Below are positions 18,673-28,757 of a stretch of DNA of 64,000 nt, one piece after another. The stretch covers positions 3,543,030 to 3,607,029 of the forward strand of contig AP017308.1 of assembly GCA_001548435.1 (NCBI GenBank). Direction: 5' to 3'. The translations under genes and the position numbers were made by a program. Within the stretch, counting starts at the first letter, position 1, and each line of letters starts with the position of its first letter. The notes under the pieces are model-generated. The model did no database searches and was not told the DNA's origin. It worked only from the letters and a program-made list of their open reading frames with translations. Source of the DNA: Leptolyngbya sp. NIES-3755. Its GTDB lineage: Bacteria > Cyanobacteriota > Cyanobacteriia > Leptolyngbyales > Leptolyngbyaceae.

Positions 18673-19027
18673 GCCACTCTACTCGAATAAAAGCGAATCT
18701 ATCTACCTTTGAGCAAGTCCTTTTTTGATCTTCTGAGAAATCACATTGCTGCCGCAAAACTTTCTGTAAAACTTAATCTCATCGATCGCATTTTCTGATG
18801 TCACAAATTGAAGAATCTTTCTAATTTCTTAAGCAATTTAACAACCTGTACCAATCCGCTCAACCCGTTTCATTGTATCGCGATCGCTCAAAGGATGATT
18901 TTTCTAAGTCGTGCCGATTTCGCAAGTTCAATTCAGACCGGACTTGTAAATAAAAAAGCAGCAAAAAGTATATCAGTGCTACGATTGCAATTACACGAAA
19001 CAAAAAGAAGAAAGGAAAAGATACTTC
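18673..19027 (+). promoter_or_regulatory. pnp upstream region / 5' leader
   Basis: 355 bases between the divergent SNF2 and pnp genes, holding both promoters. The pnp end is purine-rich with AAAGGAAAAG about eight bases before the ATG at 19028, a usable ribosome binding site. pnp leaders are autoregulated in enterobacteria, but I see no long RNase III-type stem here. No further gene is supported. Confidence 0.5.
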
Positions 19028-21175
19028 ATGCAAGAGTTCGAGAAGTCAATATCCTTTGATGGTAGGGATATTCGACTCAAAGTAGGCTTGTTAGCACCCC
19101 AAGCTGGAGGTTCAGTTTTAATCGAGTCGGGAGATACGGCAGTTCTAGTAACTGCGACTCGTGCAAAAGCGAGAGAAGGCATCGATTTTCTCCCCTTGCT
19201 GGTGGATTATGAGGAGCGCTTATACGCAGCCGGACGCATCCCAGGCGGATTCCTCAAACGCGAAGGTCGCCCTCCCGAAAAAGCAATCCTGACCAGCCGT
19301 TTGATTGACCGTCCTTTGCGCCCCTTGTTCCCGTCCTGGTTGCGTGACGATATCCAAGTCGTGGCAACCACTATGTCAATGGATGAGCGTGTTCCACCGG
19401 ATGTCTTAGCGGTGACTGGAGCTTCGATCGCGGTTCTACTCGCAAAGATTCCATTCAATGGTCCGATGGCAGCCGTTCGAGTGGGTTTAGTCGGTGATGA
19501 TTTTGTCATTAACCCTACTTATAAAGAGATCGAATCCGGTGATTTGGATCTCGTGGTTGCGGGATCTCCCAATGGCGTGATCATGGTCGAAGCGGGCGCA
19601 AATCAGCTTCCCGAAGCCGACATGATCGAAGCGATCGATTTCGGGTACGAAGCGGTACGCGATTTGATTCAAGCTCAGCGCGAATTCATCGAAGCACTCG
19701 GAATCGAACTGGTTCAGGAAGCAGCACCAGAAATCGATCAAACGCTAGAGAACTTTATTCGCGATCGCGTGACGACTCCGGTTAAAGAAATTTTGGCGCG
19801 ACTTGAAAAAGACAGAACTGTTCGCGATGCCGCACTTGATGAAGTGAAAGCTTCACTGGTTGCCGCGATCGAGGAATTGCCTGAAGACGATCCGGTAAAA
19901 GTGGCTGCGGCTGCCGATGCAAAAGCGATCAGTAACACCTTCAAAGATGTGAACAAAACGCTGATGCGTCGTCAAGTCGTCGAGGATAATGTCCGCGTCG
20001 ATGGTCGGCAACTCGATGAAATTCGTCCGATTTCCTGTCGGGTCGGTGTTTTACCGCAGCGAGTTCACGGAAGTGGAGTCTTTAATCGGGGACTCACTCA
20101 AGTCTTGTCGATCGCAACGCTTGGCAGTCCGGGTGACGAACAAGAAATGGATGATTTGCATCCCGACACCGAAAAACGCTACTTGCACCACTATAATTTC
20201 CCGCCCTTCTCGGTGGGTGAAACTCGCCCAATGCGATCGCCCGGTCGTCGGGAAATTGGTCACGGTGCATTGGCAGAACGCGCTCTGGTTCCGGTGCTTC
20301 CACCCAAGGAGCAATTCCCGTATGTGATCCGGGTCGTTTCAGAAGTTCTCTCTTCTAACGGTTCGACCTCGATGGGTTCGGTTTCGGGTTCGACACTGGC
20401 ACTGATGCACGCAGGGGTTCCAATTATCAAACCTGTGAGCGGTGCAGCAATGGGCTTGATCAAAGAAGGCGAAGAAATTCGTATCCTCACCGATATTCAA
20501 GGGATCGAGGACTTCTTGGGCGATATGGATTTCAAAGTCGCAGGAACCGATACTGGAATCACAGCATTGCAACTCGATATGAAAATTACTGGGCTGCCGA
20601 TGAATGTGATCGCGGACGCGATTCACCGGGCGAAACCTGCTCGATTGCATATTCTGGGCAAGATGCTCGAAGCGATCGACCAACCGCGCTCAGAACTGTC
20701 TCCGTTTGCTCCTCGCTTGCTGACCATCAAGATCGATCAAGACCAAATCGGGATGATCATTGGTCCGGGTGGTAAAACGATTAAAGGCATTACCGAGGAA
20801 ACTGGAGCCAAGATCGATATCGCTGAAGATGGAACTGTGACGATTTCTGCGATCGAAGGTGAGAAAGCGAAACGTGCGAAAGCGATTATCCAGGGGATGA
20901 CCCGTAAATTGAATGCGGGTGACATCTATGCGGGTAAAGTGACGCGAATTATCCCGATCGGTGCATTTGTGGAATTCTTGCCGGGTAAAGAAGGCATGAT
21001 TCACATTTCGCAGTTAGCGGATCATCGAGTGGGTAAAGTCGAGGATGAAGTTACGATTGGCGATGAAGTGGTCGTGAAAGTCCGCGAAATCGATAACCGA
21101 GGTCGGGTGAATTTGACTCGATTGGGGATTCATCCTGATGAAGCCACCGCAGCACGAGAAGCGGCAGCAAAATAG
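19028..21175 (+). CDS. pnp: Polyribonucleotide nucleotidyltransferase (PNPase)
   Basis: 715-residue phosphorolytic 3'-5' exoribonuclease; in cyanobacteria it also makes heteropolymeric RNA tails. Two RNase PH domains are separated by a helical linker. The second begins near [14 protein letters not shown] and contains [15 protein letters not shown] and [18 protein letters not shown] domain with [11 protein letters not shown] (about residues 577-588) and a C-terminal S1 domain ([20 protein letters not shown]) follow. The length is normal. A strong hairpin follows the stop. Confidence 0.97.
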   Translation: MQEFEKSISFDGRDIRLKVGLLAPQAGGSVLIESGDTAVLVTATRAKAREGIDFLPLLVDYEERLYAAGRIPGGFLKREGRPPEKAILTSRLIDRPLRPLFPSWLRDDIQVVATTMSMDERVPPDVLAVTGASIAVLLAKIPFNGPMAAVRVGLVGDDFVINPTYKEIESGDLDLVVAGSPNGVIMVEAGANQLPEADMIEAIDFGYEAVRDLIQAQREFIEALGIELVQEAAPEIDQTLENFIRDRVTTPVKEILARLEKDRTVRDAALDEVKASLVAAIEELPEDDPVKVAAAADAKAISNTFKDVNKTLMRRQVVEDNVRVDGRQLDEIRPISCRVGVLPQRVHGSGVFNRGLTQVLSIATLGSPGDEQEMDDLHPDTEKRYLHHYNFPPFSVGETRPMRSPGRREIGHGALAERALVPVLPPKEQFPYVIRVVSEVLSSNGSTSMGSVSGSTLALMHAGVPIIKPVSGAAMGLIKEGEEIRILTDIQGIEDFLGDMDFKVAGTDTGITALQLDMKITGLPMNVIADAIHRAKPARLHILGKMLEAIDQPRSELSPFAPRLLTIKIDQDQIGMIIGPGGKTIKGITEETGAKIDIAEDGTVTISAIEGEKAKRAKAIIQGMTRKLNAGDIYAGKVTRIIPIGAFVEFLPGKEGMIHISQLADHRVGKVEDEVTIGDEVVVKVREIDNRGRVNLTRLGIHPDEATAAREAAAK

Positions 21176-21176
21176 T

Positions 21177-21213
21177 AGAGAGGCGATCGTATGATTTAGC
21201 GATCGTCTTTCAC
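21177..21213 (+). terminator. Possible terminator hairpin after pnp
   Basis: A GAGAGGCGATCG / CGATCGTCTTTC stem (21178-21189 and 21200-21211, with two G-U pairs) and a 10-base loop begins two bases after the stop. The T-rich part lies in the stem and no separate T tract follows, so termination efficiency is uncertain. The CGATCG core is also a common HIP1-type sequence. Confidence 0.4.
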
Positions 21214-21300
21214 AAGATGTAAATAGAGACGCGATTAGGGAAATTTGTTTCATGGTCGCGTCTTGTTTGTATGGCTGCGACTTCTAACTGCCGAGCATCT

Positions 21301-22119
21301 TCAACCAAGATTATCCCGAAATAATCGATCGTGGTTCGGATCATAAAGCTGCGATCGCTTCCCAGTCACTTGATCAATTCCTTCAAACGGGTACGGCACA
21401 GTTGCCGCACTTAACGCAGGACTCACTACATACAGTGTTGTCCGAACTAAGTTCTCTTGCTGAGTCACTTCTGCCATTTGACTTAATGGAACGAGTCGAA
21501 TTTTTTCATCTAACCAACCAAGCCGAAAGCAGATTGCAACCGGAGTTTCAGCCGGATAGTGCTGGAGTAATTTTTGCTGAGCAGATTCGATATGTTTGGC
21601 ACTCAAGTACAGGCAAAGGGTCGATCGATGTGCTGCTAAAGAAGAAAGTTCTTCAGATTCAGGCACTTTAGTCCGTCCACTGATTCGAGTCAGAATCATC
21701 GACTGCACCAATCCGGGAATCGTGAATTCAACTCGCAATCGAGCAGAAGCTAATTGAAACGCGCTAATTCCAGGAATGATCTCAAACGGAATATCGGCTT
21801 CTAACAATGCCTGCATTTGTTCTTGGATCGCACTGTAGAGGCAAGGATCACCAGAATGGAGACGGACGACGGATTTCTGCGATCGGACTCGCTCAATTAA
21901 AATCGGCAGAATTTCCTCCAGCGTCTTATCTGCGGTCGGAATCACTTCAGCATCCGGACGAATGCCTTCTAGAATTTCGAGCGGAACCAGAGAATCAGCA
22001 AATACGATCGTGTCTGCTTGTGCCAAAAGTTTCTGAGCTTTAACGGTAAGCAAATCTGGATCGCCAGGACCCGCTCCCACGATATAAACTGCTGGCGATA
22101 GCGAGGAAAGAACAGTCAT
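21301..22119 (-). CDS. cobM: Precorrin-4 C11-methyltransferase
   Basis: 272-residue SAM-dependent tetrapyrrole methylase of the cobalamin pathway (CobM/CbiF), methylating C-11 of the corrin precursor. Family signatures are VYIVGAGPGDPDLLTVKAQ at residues 11-29 (SAM and substrate loop), VVRLHSGDPCLYSAIQEQM, and a central IPGISAFQLASARL. It stands apart from other cobalamin genes here. The upstream intergenic space holds a hairpin pair on the opposite strand, not a recognisable cobalamin riboswitch. Confidence 0.93.
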   Translation of the reverse strand: MTVLSSLSPAVYIVGAGPGDPDLLTVKAQKLLAQADTIVFADSLVPLEILEGIRPDAEVIPTADKTLEEILPILIERVRSQKSVVRLHSGDPCLYSAIQEQMQALLEADIPFEIIPGISAFQLASARLRVEFTIPGLVQSMILTRISGRTKVPESEELSSLAAHRSTLCLYLSAKHIESAQQKLLQHYPAETPVAICFRLGWLDEKIRLVPLSQMAEVTQQENLVRTTLYVVSPALSAATVPYPFEGIDQVTGKRSQLYDPNHDRLFRDNLG

Positions 22120-22139
22120 ATTGCTTACAACGATCGCTA

Positions 22140-22234
22140 AAATTTCCCGGATCTGCTTCTACCTTCAGCGGAAAATGAATTGGTAGATGCACCCTGACTA
22201 ATTCCCTGGAGGACTTCCTCTGGGGGTTTTCTTT
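22140..22234 (+). ncRNA. Candidate small RNA ending in a plus-strand terminator
   Basis: Between two minus-strand genes the plus strand contains a hairpin TCTACC/GGTAGA (22158-22187). A terminator follows: CCCTGGAGG (22204-22212), loop ACTT, CCTCTGGGG (22217-22225), then GTTTTCTTT. The stem is continuous on the plus-strand RNA using G-U pairs. On the minus strand two A-C mismatches appear and there is no T tract. The terminator therefore serves plus-strand transcription where no protein gene exists. A promoter is not obvious. Existence of the RNA is inference. Confidence 0.4.
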
Positions 22235-23084
22235 ATCGAGAAGGCTGCGAATCTGGATTTGGATCAGGCACAACATCGGGAAGCGATCGACGAACAACAT
22301 ACAGCCAAATTAACCCGATCGCGCCCAGTAAAATTCCGACTAAACTCACCACCTGAGCCATTCTCAAAAAGCCCAGCATCAAGCTATCGGTTCGCAATCC
22401 CTCAATCCAAAACCGTCCTGCACTATACGCCACCATGTAAGTTAAAAACAGCGTTCCAACTTTTAAGCGAGGACGTTTGAAAAATAGAAACATCAACAAT
22501 GCAAACACACCCAAATTCCAAAGCGATTCATACAGAAAGGTTGGGTGATAGTAAGCCACATTTTCTAAACCGACCGGACGGATATTCGGTGGAATAAACA
22601 GTTTCCACGGTAAATCAGTCGGACTACCGAACGCTTCGGAATTGAAGAAATTTCCCCAACGCCCGATCGCTTGTCCCAAAATCAGCGACGGTGCAACCAG
22701 ATCGGCTAACTGCCAGAACGAGATTCGTTTTAATCGGGCGAAAATTAGAGCCGCGATCGCACCTCCAAGAATCGCGCCGTGAATTGCAATTCCTCCCTGC
22801 CAGATTGCAATAATCGAGCCAGGATTTGCAGCATAATCGCGCCACTGAAAAAGGACGTAATACAATCGTGCACTCGGAATCGCTGCAAGAACGAGCCAAA
22901 TCGCCAAATCGCTAATCAACTCTGGATTCACTTGCCGTCGGGATGCCAAATATTGAGACAAATTCACCCCAATTAGAACTGCCGAAGCAATCAGAACACC
23001 GTACCATCGAATCGACAACGGACCGAGTTCAATTCCACGTCCGGGAGAGGTAAATTGGAACGCCAATACAGCATCAGCCAGCAT
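22233..23084 (-). CDS. lgt: Prolipoprotein diacylglyceryl transferase
   Basis: 283-residue polytopic membrane enzyme transferring diacylglycerol from phosphatidylglycerol to the lipobox Cys of prolipoproteins. It has about seven hydrophobic helices and the family signature [13 protein letters not shown] (around residue 140-152), plus HGAILGG and the C-terminal [14 protein letters not shown] chose the ATG at 23084 ([15 protein letters not shown]); a GTG at 23105 in the same frame would add seven residues and cannot be excluded. Its stop codon overlaps the T tract of an opposite-strand terminator. Confidence 0.94.
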   Translation of the reverse strand: MLADAVLAFQFTSPGRGIELGPLSIRWYGVLIASAVLIGVNLSQYLASRRQVNPELISDLAIWLVLAAIPSARLYYVLFQWRDYAANPGSIIAIWQGGIAIHGAILGGAIAALIFARLKRISFWQLADLVAPSLILGQAIGRWGNFFNSEAFGSPTDLPWKLFIPPNIRPVGLENVAYYHPTFLYESLWNLGVFALLMFLFFKRPRLKVGTLFLTYMVAYSAGRFWIEGLRTDSLMLGFLRMAQVVSLVGILLGAIGLIWLYVVRRSLPDVVPDPNPDSQPSR

Positions 23085-23130
23085 AAGACCAGAGAGATAG
23101 GGCACTGATCAAGATAGCATTTCTGGCGAA

Positions 23131-24693
23131 TCATCTTCGATTTGGCTCGATCGCGATCGTTCCGACAGTCGCAGGATGTTGCAAATTAATCGGCAAGCAA
23201 ATCGTAAATTGACTGCCTTCTCCTTCCTTCGAGGACATGAAAACCGTTCCGCCGTGAAGTTCAGCGAGTTTTTTCGTCAGTGCAAGTCCGAGTCCTGTGC
23301 CTTCATGCTTGCGGGAGAGCGATCCATCCACCTGCTGGAACGGACGGAATAAAAGATGTTGCTTGTCTTCGGCAATCCCAATTCCTTGATCCCAAACGGT
23401 CATGTGCAACATGTCTTCGCAACGTTGTACGGATAGTCCAATTTCGCTGCCTTCGTTCGAGAATTTAATTGCATTCGAGAGCAAATTCAGTAACATTTGA
23501 CGAACTCGCAACTCGTCCGCCATCAAAGGTTCTAAACCAGGCTCGATCGAAGAATGGATCGTCAATTCCCGCATCCGCGCCTGTTCGGTCACAAAGGAAA
23601 GCGTTTTTTCGCAAATTTCATCAACCACGATCGGGGCAAGTTCCAATCGCAACTGTCCCGCCTCTACCTTTGATAAGTCAAGGACATCATTAATCAAACC
23701 CAACAAGTGCTGCCCACTTTGATAAATCTGATGAACATAAATTTGCTGCTTTGAGTTGAGAACACCGAAAATCTGTTTTTGCAAGATCGATGAGAAGCCC
23801 AAGATCGAAGTCAGTGGAGTTCGCAACTCGTGAGACATATTTGCTAAGAAGTCTGACTTCATCTGCGATGCTCTTTCAAGTTCGTCATTCTTCGCAGCCA
23901 GTTCCGCTTCAGTTTGCTTTTGTTGCGTAATATCACGGGTAATCATCGAAACTGCGGTTGGCTGTCCCTGTTCATCCAAGATCGGACTGACTGAAACTAA
24001 GGCAGGGAAAGAATCACCATTGCGACGATGACAGGTCACTTCTCCACTCCAACCCCCGGCGATCGCTTGGTCAATCAATAATTCAGTTTGCTTCCGTTCT
24101 GGATACAAAACAGCCGCATGAGTTCCGATCAGCATCTCCACTTGCCAATTGAAAATCCGGATTGCTGCGGAATTTGCATACGTAATTTTGCCGTCTAGAT
24201 CGGTAATTACGGTACTGTCATAAGCCGATTCAACCGCACGAGAAAAAATCTGAAGTTGTTTCTCAATTCGCTTTCGTTCAGTGACATCGCGACCGATTCC
24301 CATTCCCCCAATTAGCTCATCATCGCGGAATAAAAGCTTCCCGTTCACTTCTAGATAAATCTCAGAGCCGCTCGAAGTCATGAGAACAAATTCAAAGTCT
24401 CTCAGTTCTCCGGTTCGCATCAAATTCTCGAACGCTTGCATCGTTTTTTCGCGATGAGCAGGCGAGACAAATTCTAAATACGATCGACCGATCACTTCAT
24501 CCCTGTTGCATTCCAACAGTCTTTGACCATAGGAATTCATGTAGGTTAGAGTGCCATCCAAATCAACGGTGTATACCATATCATTGGCGGTTTCAACGTA
24601 GGCTCGGAACAGCTCTTCCGATTGACTTAAACTAATTTCCACGGAGCCAATACGGACGAGTTTATCAGGAAGTGTATGATTCGACATTTCCAC
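23131..24693 (-). CDS. PAS-PAS sensor histidine kinase (soluble)
   Basis: 520-residue hybrid-free sensor kinase without membrane segments. Two PAS domains (about 26-145 and 152-270) each have the NSYGQRLL- or NSAAIRIF-type core and end in DVTERKR or DITQQKQ. A short coiled coil leads to the HisKA domain with SDFLANMSHELRTPLTSILG (His near 292) and a HATPase with N box NLLSNAIKFS, G1 WDQGIGIAED and G2 GTGLGLALTKKL. The signal is unknown; PAS domains may bind a cofactor or small ligand. No adjacent response regulator is present, so it is an orphan. An alternative start lies two codons in. Confidence 0.9.
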   Translation of the reverse strand: MEMSNHTLPDKLVRIGSVEISLSQSEELFRAYVETANDMVYTVDLDGTLTYMNSYGQRLLECNRDEVIGRSYLEFVSPAHREKTMQAFENLMRTGELRDFEFVLMTSSGSEIYLEVNGKLLFRDDELIGGMGIGRDVTERKRIEKQLQIFSRAVESAYDSTVITDLDGKITYANSAAIRIFNWQVEMLIGTHAAVLYPERKQTELLIDQAIAGGWSGEVTCHRRNGDSFPALVSVSPILDEQGQPTAVSMITRDITQQKQTEAELAAKNDELERASQMKSDFLANMSHELRTPLTSILGFSSILQKQIFGVLNSKQQIYVHQIYQSGQHLLGLINDVLDLSKVEAGQLRLELAPIVVDEICEKTLSFVTEQARMRELTIHSSIEPGLEPLMADELRVRQMLLNLLSNAIKFSNEGSEIGLSVQRCEDMLHMTVWDQGIGIAEDKQHLLFRPFQQVDGSLSRKHEGTGLGLALTKKLAELHGGTVFMSSKEGEGSQFTICLPINLQHPATVGTIAIEPNRR

Positions 24694-25285
24694 AAAGTTA
24701 CTAGGCAGAAGGGCAAAGCAAAGGGGGCAGATAATGAATAGAAAAAACTGATCCCCGATAATTTAAACGGTGGCTTAAGTTGCTGAGGGAAAACGTCAGA
24801 CCGACAACGCATAAGACGAGAAAAAGGAGCTTTAGAAGGAAACCATTTACGGATCAGTTCGCAATTGCAACTTACCCATAAAGTCTTCGTCGTATAGGAC
24901 TCGACTTGGTGCTTTAGATTACATATTTTATAAGGATTAGGATGACAGATCAATTTCTGAAATCCTCATAGAAGTTTGTATCATGAGCGCAAAACATAAA
25001 GCGGGATTTATACGGATTATTCCAAGCGCGAATCTTGAGTTTCATTAAAAACAAGTAAGTATTTTTACAAGGAATCAATAAAGGTACGTAAATTAGCTCG
25101 GTCAACCCAGAATGTCGATCGCACCGTCTAAGATAGAACTCTGTCTGAACTGAATACGAGGGCGTTACTCTATCGATTCGGACTAATATTTCTCTATTCA
25201 CGCAATTCTTCCGGTTTCCGTAAAGTTTTGGTGAAGTCTCCGCCAAGTCTCCTGATCTTCTTTTTCTAGCCGTTTCGAGTCTTTT
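24694..25285. other. Intergenic region with a 114-base inverted-repeat-bounded segment
   Basis: 592 bases between the divergent PAS kinase and rlmN. The main structure is the 9-bp inverted pair AACTGATCC (24746-24754) / GGATCAGTT (24851-24859). Read on the minus strand, the second arm runs into a T6 tract (24742-24747). It could be a structured kinase leader with an attenuator, or the ends of a small mobile element remnant. No reading frame here looks protein-coding. The remainder is AT-rich, with the rlmN promoter expected near 25150-25280. Confidence 0.45.
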
Positions 25286-26311
25286 ATGAAAGCCTTAGTT
25301 GGGGCATCCCTTCCAGAATTAACCGAGTGGGTCAAAGAGCAGCAACAGCCTGCTTATCGTGGACAACAGTTACACCAGTGGATTTACCAGCGGGGTGCTC
25401 GATCGCTCTCCGAGATTTCGGTCTTTCCGAAACAATGGCGCTCTGAGATGTCGGATTGTGCGATCGGTCGATCGGAAATCCATCATGAGGCGAAATCGAT
25501 CGATGGAACGGTCAAGTTTCTTCTGCGTCTGAATGACGGTCAAATTGTTGAAACGGTTGGAATTCCGACTGATAAGCGCCTCACCGTTTGTGTTTCCTCC
25601 CAAGTCGGTTGTCCAATGGCGTGTGACTTTTGCGCGACTGGAAAAGGGGGCTTCAAGCGCAATCTCGAACGGCATGAAATCGTGGATCAGGTTCTAACCG
25701 TTCAGGAAGTCTTTCAACAGCGCGTCAGTAATATTGTCTTCATGGGCATGGGTGAGCCGCTTCTAAATGTAGACAATGTTTTAGAAGCCGTTCGATCGAT
25801 GAATGAAGATATCGGAATTGGTCGCCGCTACATCACGATTTCTACGGTGGGAATTCCCGGTAGAATTCGTAAGCTTGCGGAGCATCATCTACAGGCAACT
25901 CTCGCGGTAAGTTTACATGCCTCGAATCAAGACGTGAGAGAGCGGTTAATTCCAAGTGCACGACAGTATCCGTTAGAAGCGCTTTTAGATGAATGTCGCG
26001 AGTATGTGAAGCTGACTGGGCGACGAGTGACCTTTGAATATATTTTGCTGGCGGGTGTGAATGATTGCCCGGAACACGCGATCGAGCTTGCGGATCATCT
26101 GCGTGGATTTCAGAGCCATGTAAATCTAATTCCGTACAATCCGATCAGCGAAGTGGATTATCAGCGACCGGACCAGCGGCGGATTAATCAATTTGTCAAG
26201 GCATTGAGCGATCGTAATATTGCGGTGAGTGTCCGAAGAACTCGCGGATTAGAAGCGGATGCGGCTTGTGGACAGTTGAGAGCTTCATTTGCAAACGGTT
26301 CAAAAAATTAG
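25286..26311 (+). CDS. rlmN: 23S rRNA (adenine-2503)-C2 methyltransferase RlmN
   Basis: 341-residue radical SAM enzyme methylating A2503 of 23S rRNA (and A37 of some tRNAs). The [4Fe-4S] motif Cys109-x3-Cys113-x2-Cys116 lies in [23 protein letters not shown] binds SAM, and the catalytic C-terminal Cys is in [10 protein letters not shown]. An N-terminal helical RNA-binding domain ([14 protein letters not shown]) is present. The length is normal. It converges with a small zinc-ribbon gene 31 bases downstream. Confidence 0.97.
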   Translation: MKALVGASLPELTEWVKEQQQPAYRGQQLHQWIYQRGARSLSEISVFPKQWRSEMSDCAIGRSEIHHEAKSIDGTVKFLLRLNDGQIVETVGIPTDKRLTVCVSSQVGCPMACDFCATGKGGFKRNLERHEIVDQVLTVQEVFQQRVSNIVFMGMGEPLLNVDNVLEAVRSMNEDIGIGRRYITISTVGIPGRIRKLAEHHLQATLAVSLHASNQDVRERLIPSARQYPLEALLDECREYVKLTGRRVTFEYILLAGVNDCPEHAIELADHLRGFQSHVNLIPYNPISEVDYQRPDQRRINQFVKALSDRNIAVSVRRTRGLEADAACGQLRASFANGSKN

Positions 26312-26342
26312 AAGCCCCCAACTTGGAGACTTCTGAAGGAGT

Positions 26343-26522
26343 TTATCGACGGGCGTAAATTCCGGGGGCATAAGCCTCGATCACTTTGCCTGTTTTCGAG
26401 CAGGTGATCATGAGATAGTCACACTCTCCGCATTGCGTCCGGGTTAATTGATCCGGTTGGAGATGAAATCGTTCGGCAGGACTGCCACAGTTTGGACAGC
26501 GAACGGCTTGAATCACTTGCAT
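26343..26522 (-). CDS. Small zinc-ribbon protein
   Basis: 59-residue protein with two Cys pairs: CPNC at residues 9-12 and CGEC at about 31-34, spaced as in a rubredoxin-like zinc ribbon. A third Cys (ITCSK) follows. The tail AYAPGIYARR is conserved-looking. I start at the ATG at 26522 because the open frame further upstream (to 26690) has no zinc-ribbon features and reads like intergenic DNA. Replacement-type tiny zinc ribbons are frequent in cyanobacteria; the function is unknown. Confidence 0.75.
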   Translation of the reverse strand: MQVIQAVRCPNCGSPAERFHLQPDQLTRTQCGECDYLMITCSKTGKVIEAYAPGIYARR

Positions 26523-26716
26523 TTTAAATTCCCTCAATACGGATCGCAAAATTAATAAAAATTCGAGCTTTGAACGAATAGGATTCAATTTGCAATTTGT
26601 ATTTTTCGCTACTAAATTAGCGATATATTTACGAATTGCTGCACCGAACCGATCTCCATTATGAACAGCAAAAATGCTTACTATCGTCAAAGTTCATCTT
26701 TATTTTAAAGTTCACA

Positions 26717-26755
26717 AAACTGGGGATCACCTATCTACAGTGTGATCCCCAGTTT
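26717..26755. terminator. Bidirectional Rho-independent terminator
   Basis: Perfect 14-bp inverted repeat AAACTGGGGATCAC (26717-26730) / GTGATCCCCAGTTT (26742-26755) with an 11-base loop. The A-run at one end and T-run at the other allow termination in both directions. It most likely ends the minus-strand DUF4230 transcript (stop at 26833). Confidence 0.85.
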
Positions 26756-26832
26756 AATCAGTGCTGCAAGGATGACAATTCTTAGCGATTATTGTGTTAG
26801 AAAAAGTTAAGACTTTTGCCTTTCAATTTATC

Positions 26833-27549
26833 CTAAGAAGCGGCGCATTGTTGAGCGGTCGCGGGTTGAGGTTCCACAATCACTTCTTGAACCCCTGAAA
26901 TGCGAATTAAAGAAGATACCGCTAATTTTGCTCGATCGTTGGCTTTCTCTAAAATTCCATCTGAACACGCTGCAAGCTGAATTTTTCTCAGTGCTTCTTC
27001 TTGAGCCAATTTTTGCAAGTTTGGAGCAACATCAGGACCTAATCCGAGTGGACCACGATTGTAGTCATACACACTCGATCGAGCAACATCGATTTTTTTA
27101 TCCAAAATCTTCGGAGCAGGTAAGCGCAATCGAACCGTTCCATCTGTCACCTGTACATTTTCTGGAGTCAGAGCGCTCAAATCCACGCCTGCACGAACTT
27201 CTCCACGGGCAATGTATAAGAGCTTCGTTGTCCCGATTACCACACCTGCGATCGCGGAATCCTGTTGAGTCGGAACCACCGCTTCCATCGTAAATACAGC
27301 GGTTGTGAGTTCACTCGCTTGACGAATTTGCTGAATCACAACCGATCGCGTTTCAACTTTGGGTTCTGGCGGTTTGGAATCAATTAAACCGCGTAGCTGA
27401 TCAAAGAATCGATCGCCCGATCGTAGAAATCCAACGACTAAAACTGCTCCCAAAAGCAGTCCACTTCCAGTCAACATCAAACTAATATTCTTAAACACGC
27501 GACCGACTCCCGGTTTCTGGCGGTTTTTTCTTCGCATCGTCTGACTCAA
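26833..27549 (-). CDS. DUF4230 domain protein, membrane-anchored
   Basis: 238-residue protein with a positively charged N-terminus (MRRKNRQKPG), one hydrophobic segment (about residues 27-47) and a C-terminal domain of the DUF4230 family (AGVDLSALTPENVQV, VRLRLPAPKILDKKIDVARSS). The topology suggests a single-pass protein with the domain in the periplasm. The family has no established function. The gene is divergent from clpS. Confidence 0.82.
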   Translation of the reverse strand: MSQTMRRKNRQKPGVGRVFKNISLMLTGSGLLLGAVLVVGFLRSGDRFFDQLRGLIDSKPPEPKVETRSVVIQQIRQASELTTAVFTMEAVVPTQQDSAIAGVVIGTTKLLYIARGEVRAGVDLSALTPENVQVTDGTVRLRLPAPKILDKKIDVARSSVYDYNRGPLGLGPDVAPNLQKLAQEEALRKIQLAACSDGILEKANDRAKLAVSSLIRISGVQEVIVEPQPATAQQCAAS

Positions 27550-27690
27550 TGCCGCAACAGCCTTTTATTTAAGCAGAAAATCCAATGTTTCAAGTGTAGT
27601 ACACGATTACGATTTGAAAGTCGGGCGACTTGGTGAAGACTGATTTAGAATTTGATAGGAAATTTTGTGAATTCCAGCCTCTGGTGCGTT

Positions 27691-28014
27691 ATGACTAGCG
27701 TTTTTGTTAATTCCACTTCGATGATGGCGGGGAGCGTAACGACTCCTGAAAAAACCAGTCAAACGACTCGCCAAACGTATCCAAACTATAAAGTGATCGT
27801 GCTCGATGACGATTTCAACACATTCGAGCACGTTGCCAAGTGCTTGATGAAGTACATCCCCCAAATGACCAGCGATCGCGCTTGGAAGCTGACGAATCAA
27901 GTGCATTTTGAAGGGCAAGCGATCGTCTGGACAGGTCCGCTCGAACAGGCAGAACTCTACCATCAACAATTGAGTATCGAGGGCTTAACGATGGCTCCCT
28001 TGGAGAAGTCATGA
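27691..28014 (+). CDS. clpS: ATP-dependent Clp protease adaptor ClpS
   Basis: 107-residue ClpS-family adaptor, delivering N-degron substrates to ClpC/ClpP in cyanobacteria. The core is intact: YKVIVLDDDFNTFEHVAKCL (Asp-Asp-Asp and Asn-Thr-Phe form the N-degron pocket), then AWKLTNQVHFEGQAIVWTG. The N-terminal 28 residues are variable and low-complexity. I chose the ATG at 27691; a frame upstream to 27652 is possible but atypical. Its stop overlaps the DUF2103 start (ATGA), indicating coupling. Cyanobacteria often have two ClpS proteins; which one this is was not determined. Confidence 0.9.
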   Translation: MTSVFVNSTSMMAGSVTTPEKTSQTTRQTYPNYKVIVLDDDFNTFEHVAKCLMKYIPQMTSDRAWKLTNQVHFEGQAIVWTGPLEQAELYHQQLSIEGLTMAPLEKS

Positions 28015-28298
28015 AAAACGAACAAGGGCGGCTCGTGATCACGCACTCAACGTACATTCCGGGGTTGATTCCAATTCTTGAGAAGCTCGTTCAAATCGAG
28101 GGAATTCAGACTGTGACTCCGGCAGTAATCGGATCAGTCCGCTCTCATTCGCCTCAATTCAAATTGAAAATTTCTGTGCCGATTCGGGGCGGGTTTAAAG
28201 CGATCGCACGTCAAGGTAAATCGGTTCAAGAGGTCTTCATTCTCACGACGCTTGAACAAGATCAGCTTGAATCTGCGATCGCTCAATGTCTGAAGTAA
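28011..28298 (+). CDS. DUF2103 family metal-binding-like protein
   Basis: 95-residue protein of the DUF2103 family, frequently seen next to clpS in cyanobacteria. It begins NEQGRLVITHSTYIPGLIPIL and has a basic central segment (FKLKISVPIRGGFKAIARQG). There is no membrane segment. The four-base overlap with clpS suggests co-translation and perhaps a role in proteolysis or translation quality control; this is inference from context. Confidence 0.8.
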   Translation: MKNEQGRLVITHSTYIPGLIPILEKLVQIEGIQTVTPAVIGSVRSHSPQFKLKISVPIRGGFKAIARQGKSVQEVFILTTLEQDQLESAIAQCLK

Positions 28299-28619
28299 CT
28301 ATTCTGCTTGCTGTTGAGCGGAAGCAATTCTGTGGAGCGGAAGACTCAACGCACAGGAGAAGGTCAAGAGATACGAAATTACTGCCGTCCATTTGAGGCT
28401 CAGCATAAAAGTAGTCCAGTCAGGCGAAATCCACTTCTGTGCACCGATCGCGAGGCAATGTACAATCCAGTAGGCAAACGCCATCGAAAACAAAACTTCA
28501 TCAGCAATCTCAGAATCTTCAGTTTCTGCTTGTTTCTTATTGATCAGAAGGTAGAGTCCGAAGACGCTGGCAAAAAACGAAGCAAGGTTCAGATAATCGT
28601 GCCAAATAGGATGAGCCAT
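28299..28619 (-). CDS. Small cyanobacterial membrane protein, four predicted helices
   Basis: 106 residues starting MAHPIWHDYLNLASFFASVFG. Hydrophobic segments lie at about 12-28, 43-60, 66-83 and 85-102, so it is a small polytopic membrane protein. No family function is known to me. The start is the ATG at 28619; longer in-frame upstream sequence lacks support. Its 3' end abuts the convergent DUF2103 stop with no gap. Confidence 0.65.
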   Translation of the reverse strand: MAHPIWHDYLNLASFFASVFGLYLLINKKQAETEDSEIADEVLFSMAFAYWIVHCLAIGAQKWISPDWTTFMLSLKWTAVISYLLTFSCALSLPLHRIASAQQQAE

Positions 28620-28757
28620 GATGCGGGTATAAGACAGCTTTAAGTCAGGAATCAGTCTAAAGGATGAAACGTGGAAAGCTCCAGAAAGTCTTACAAACAG
28701 CAATATTCGAGCGAATTTTTTAACAAAACTACAGACAGAAATCAGCTTGTTTTTTGA

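Noticed and set aside
22115-22128. NtcA-like site GTC-N8-TAC near the candidate small RNA
   Set aside because: One mismatch to GTA-N8-TAC and no -10 box at the required distance.
22100-22240. Cobalamin riboswitch upstream of cobM
   Set aside because: No B12-box-like conserved core was found; the hairpins lie on the opposite strand.
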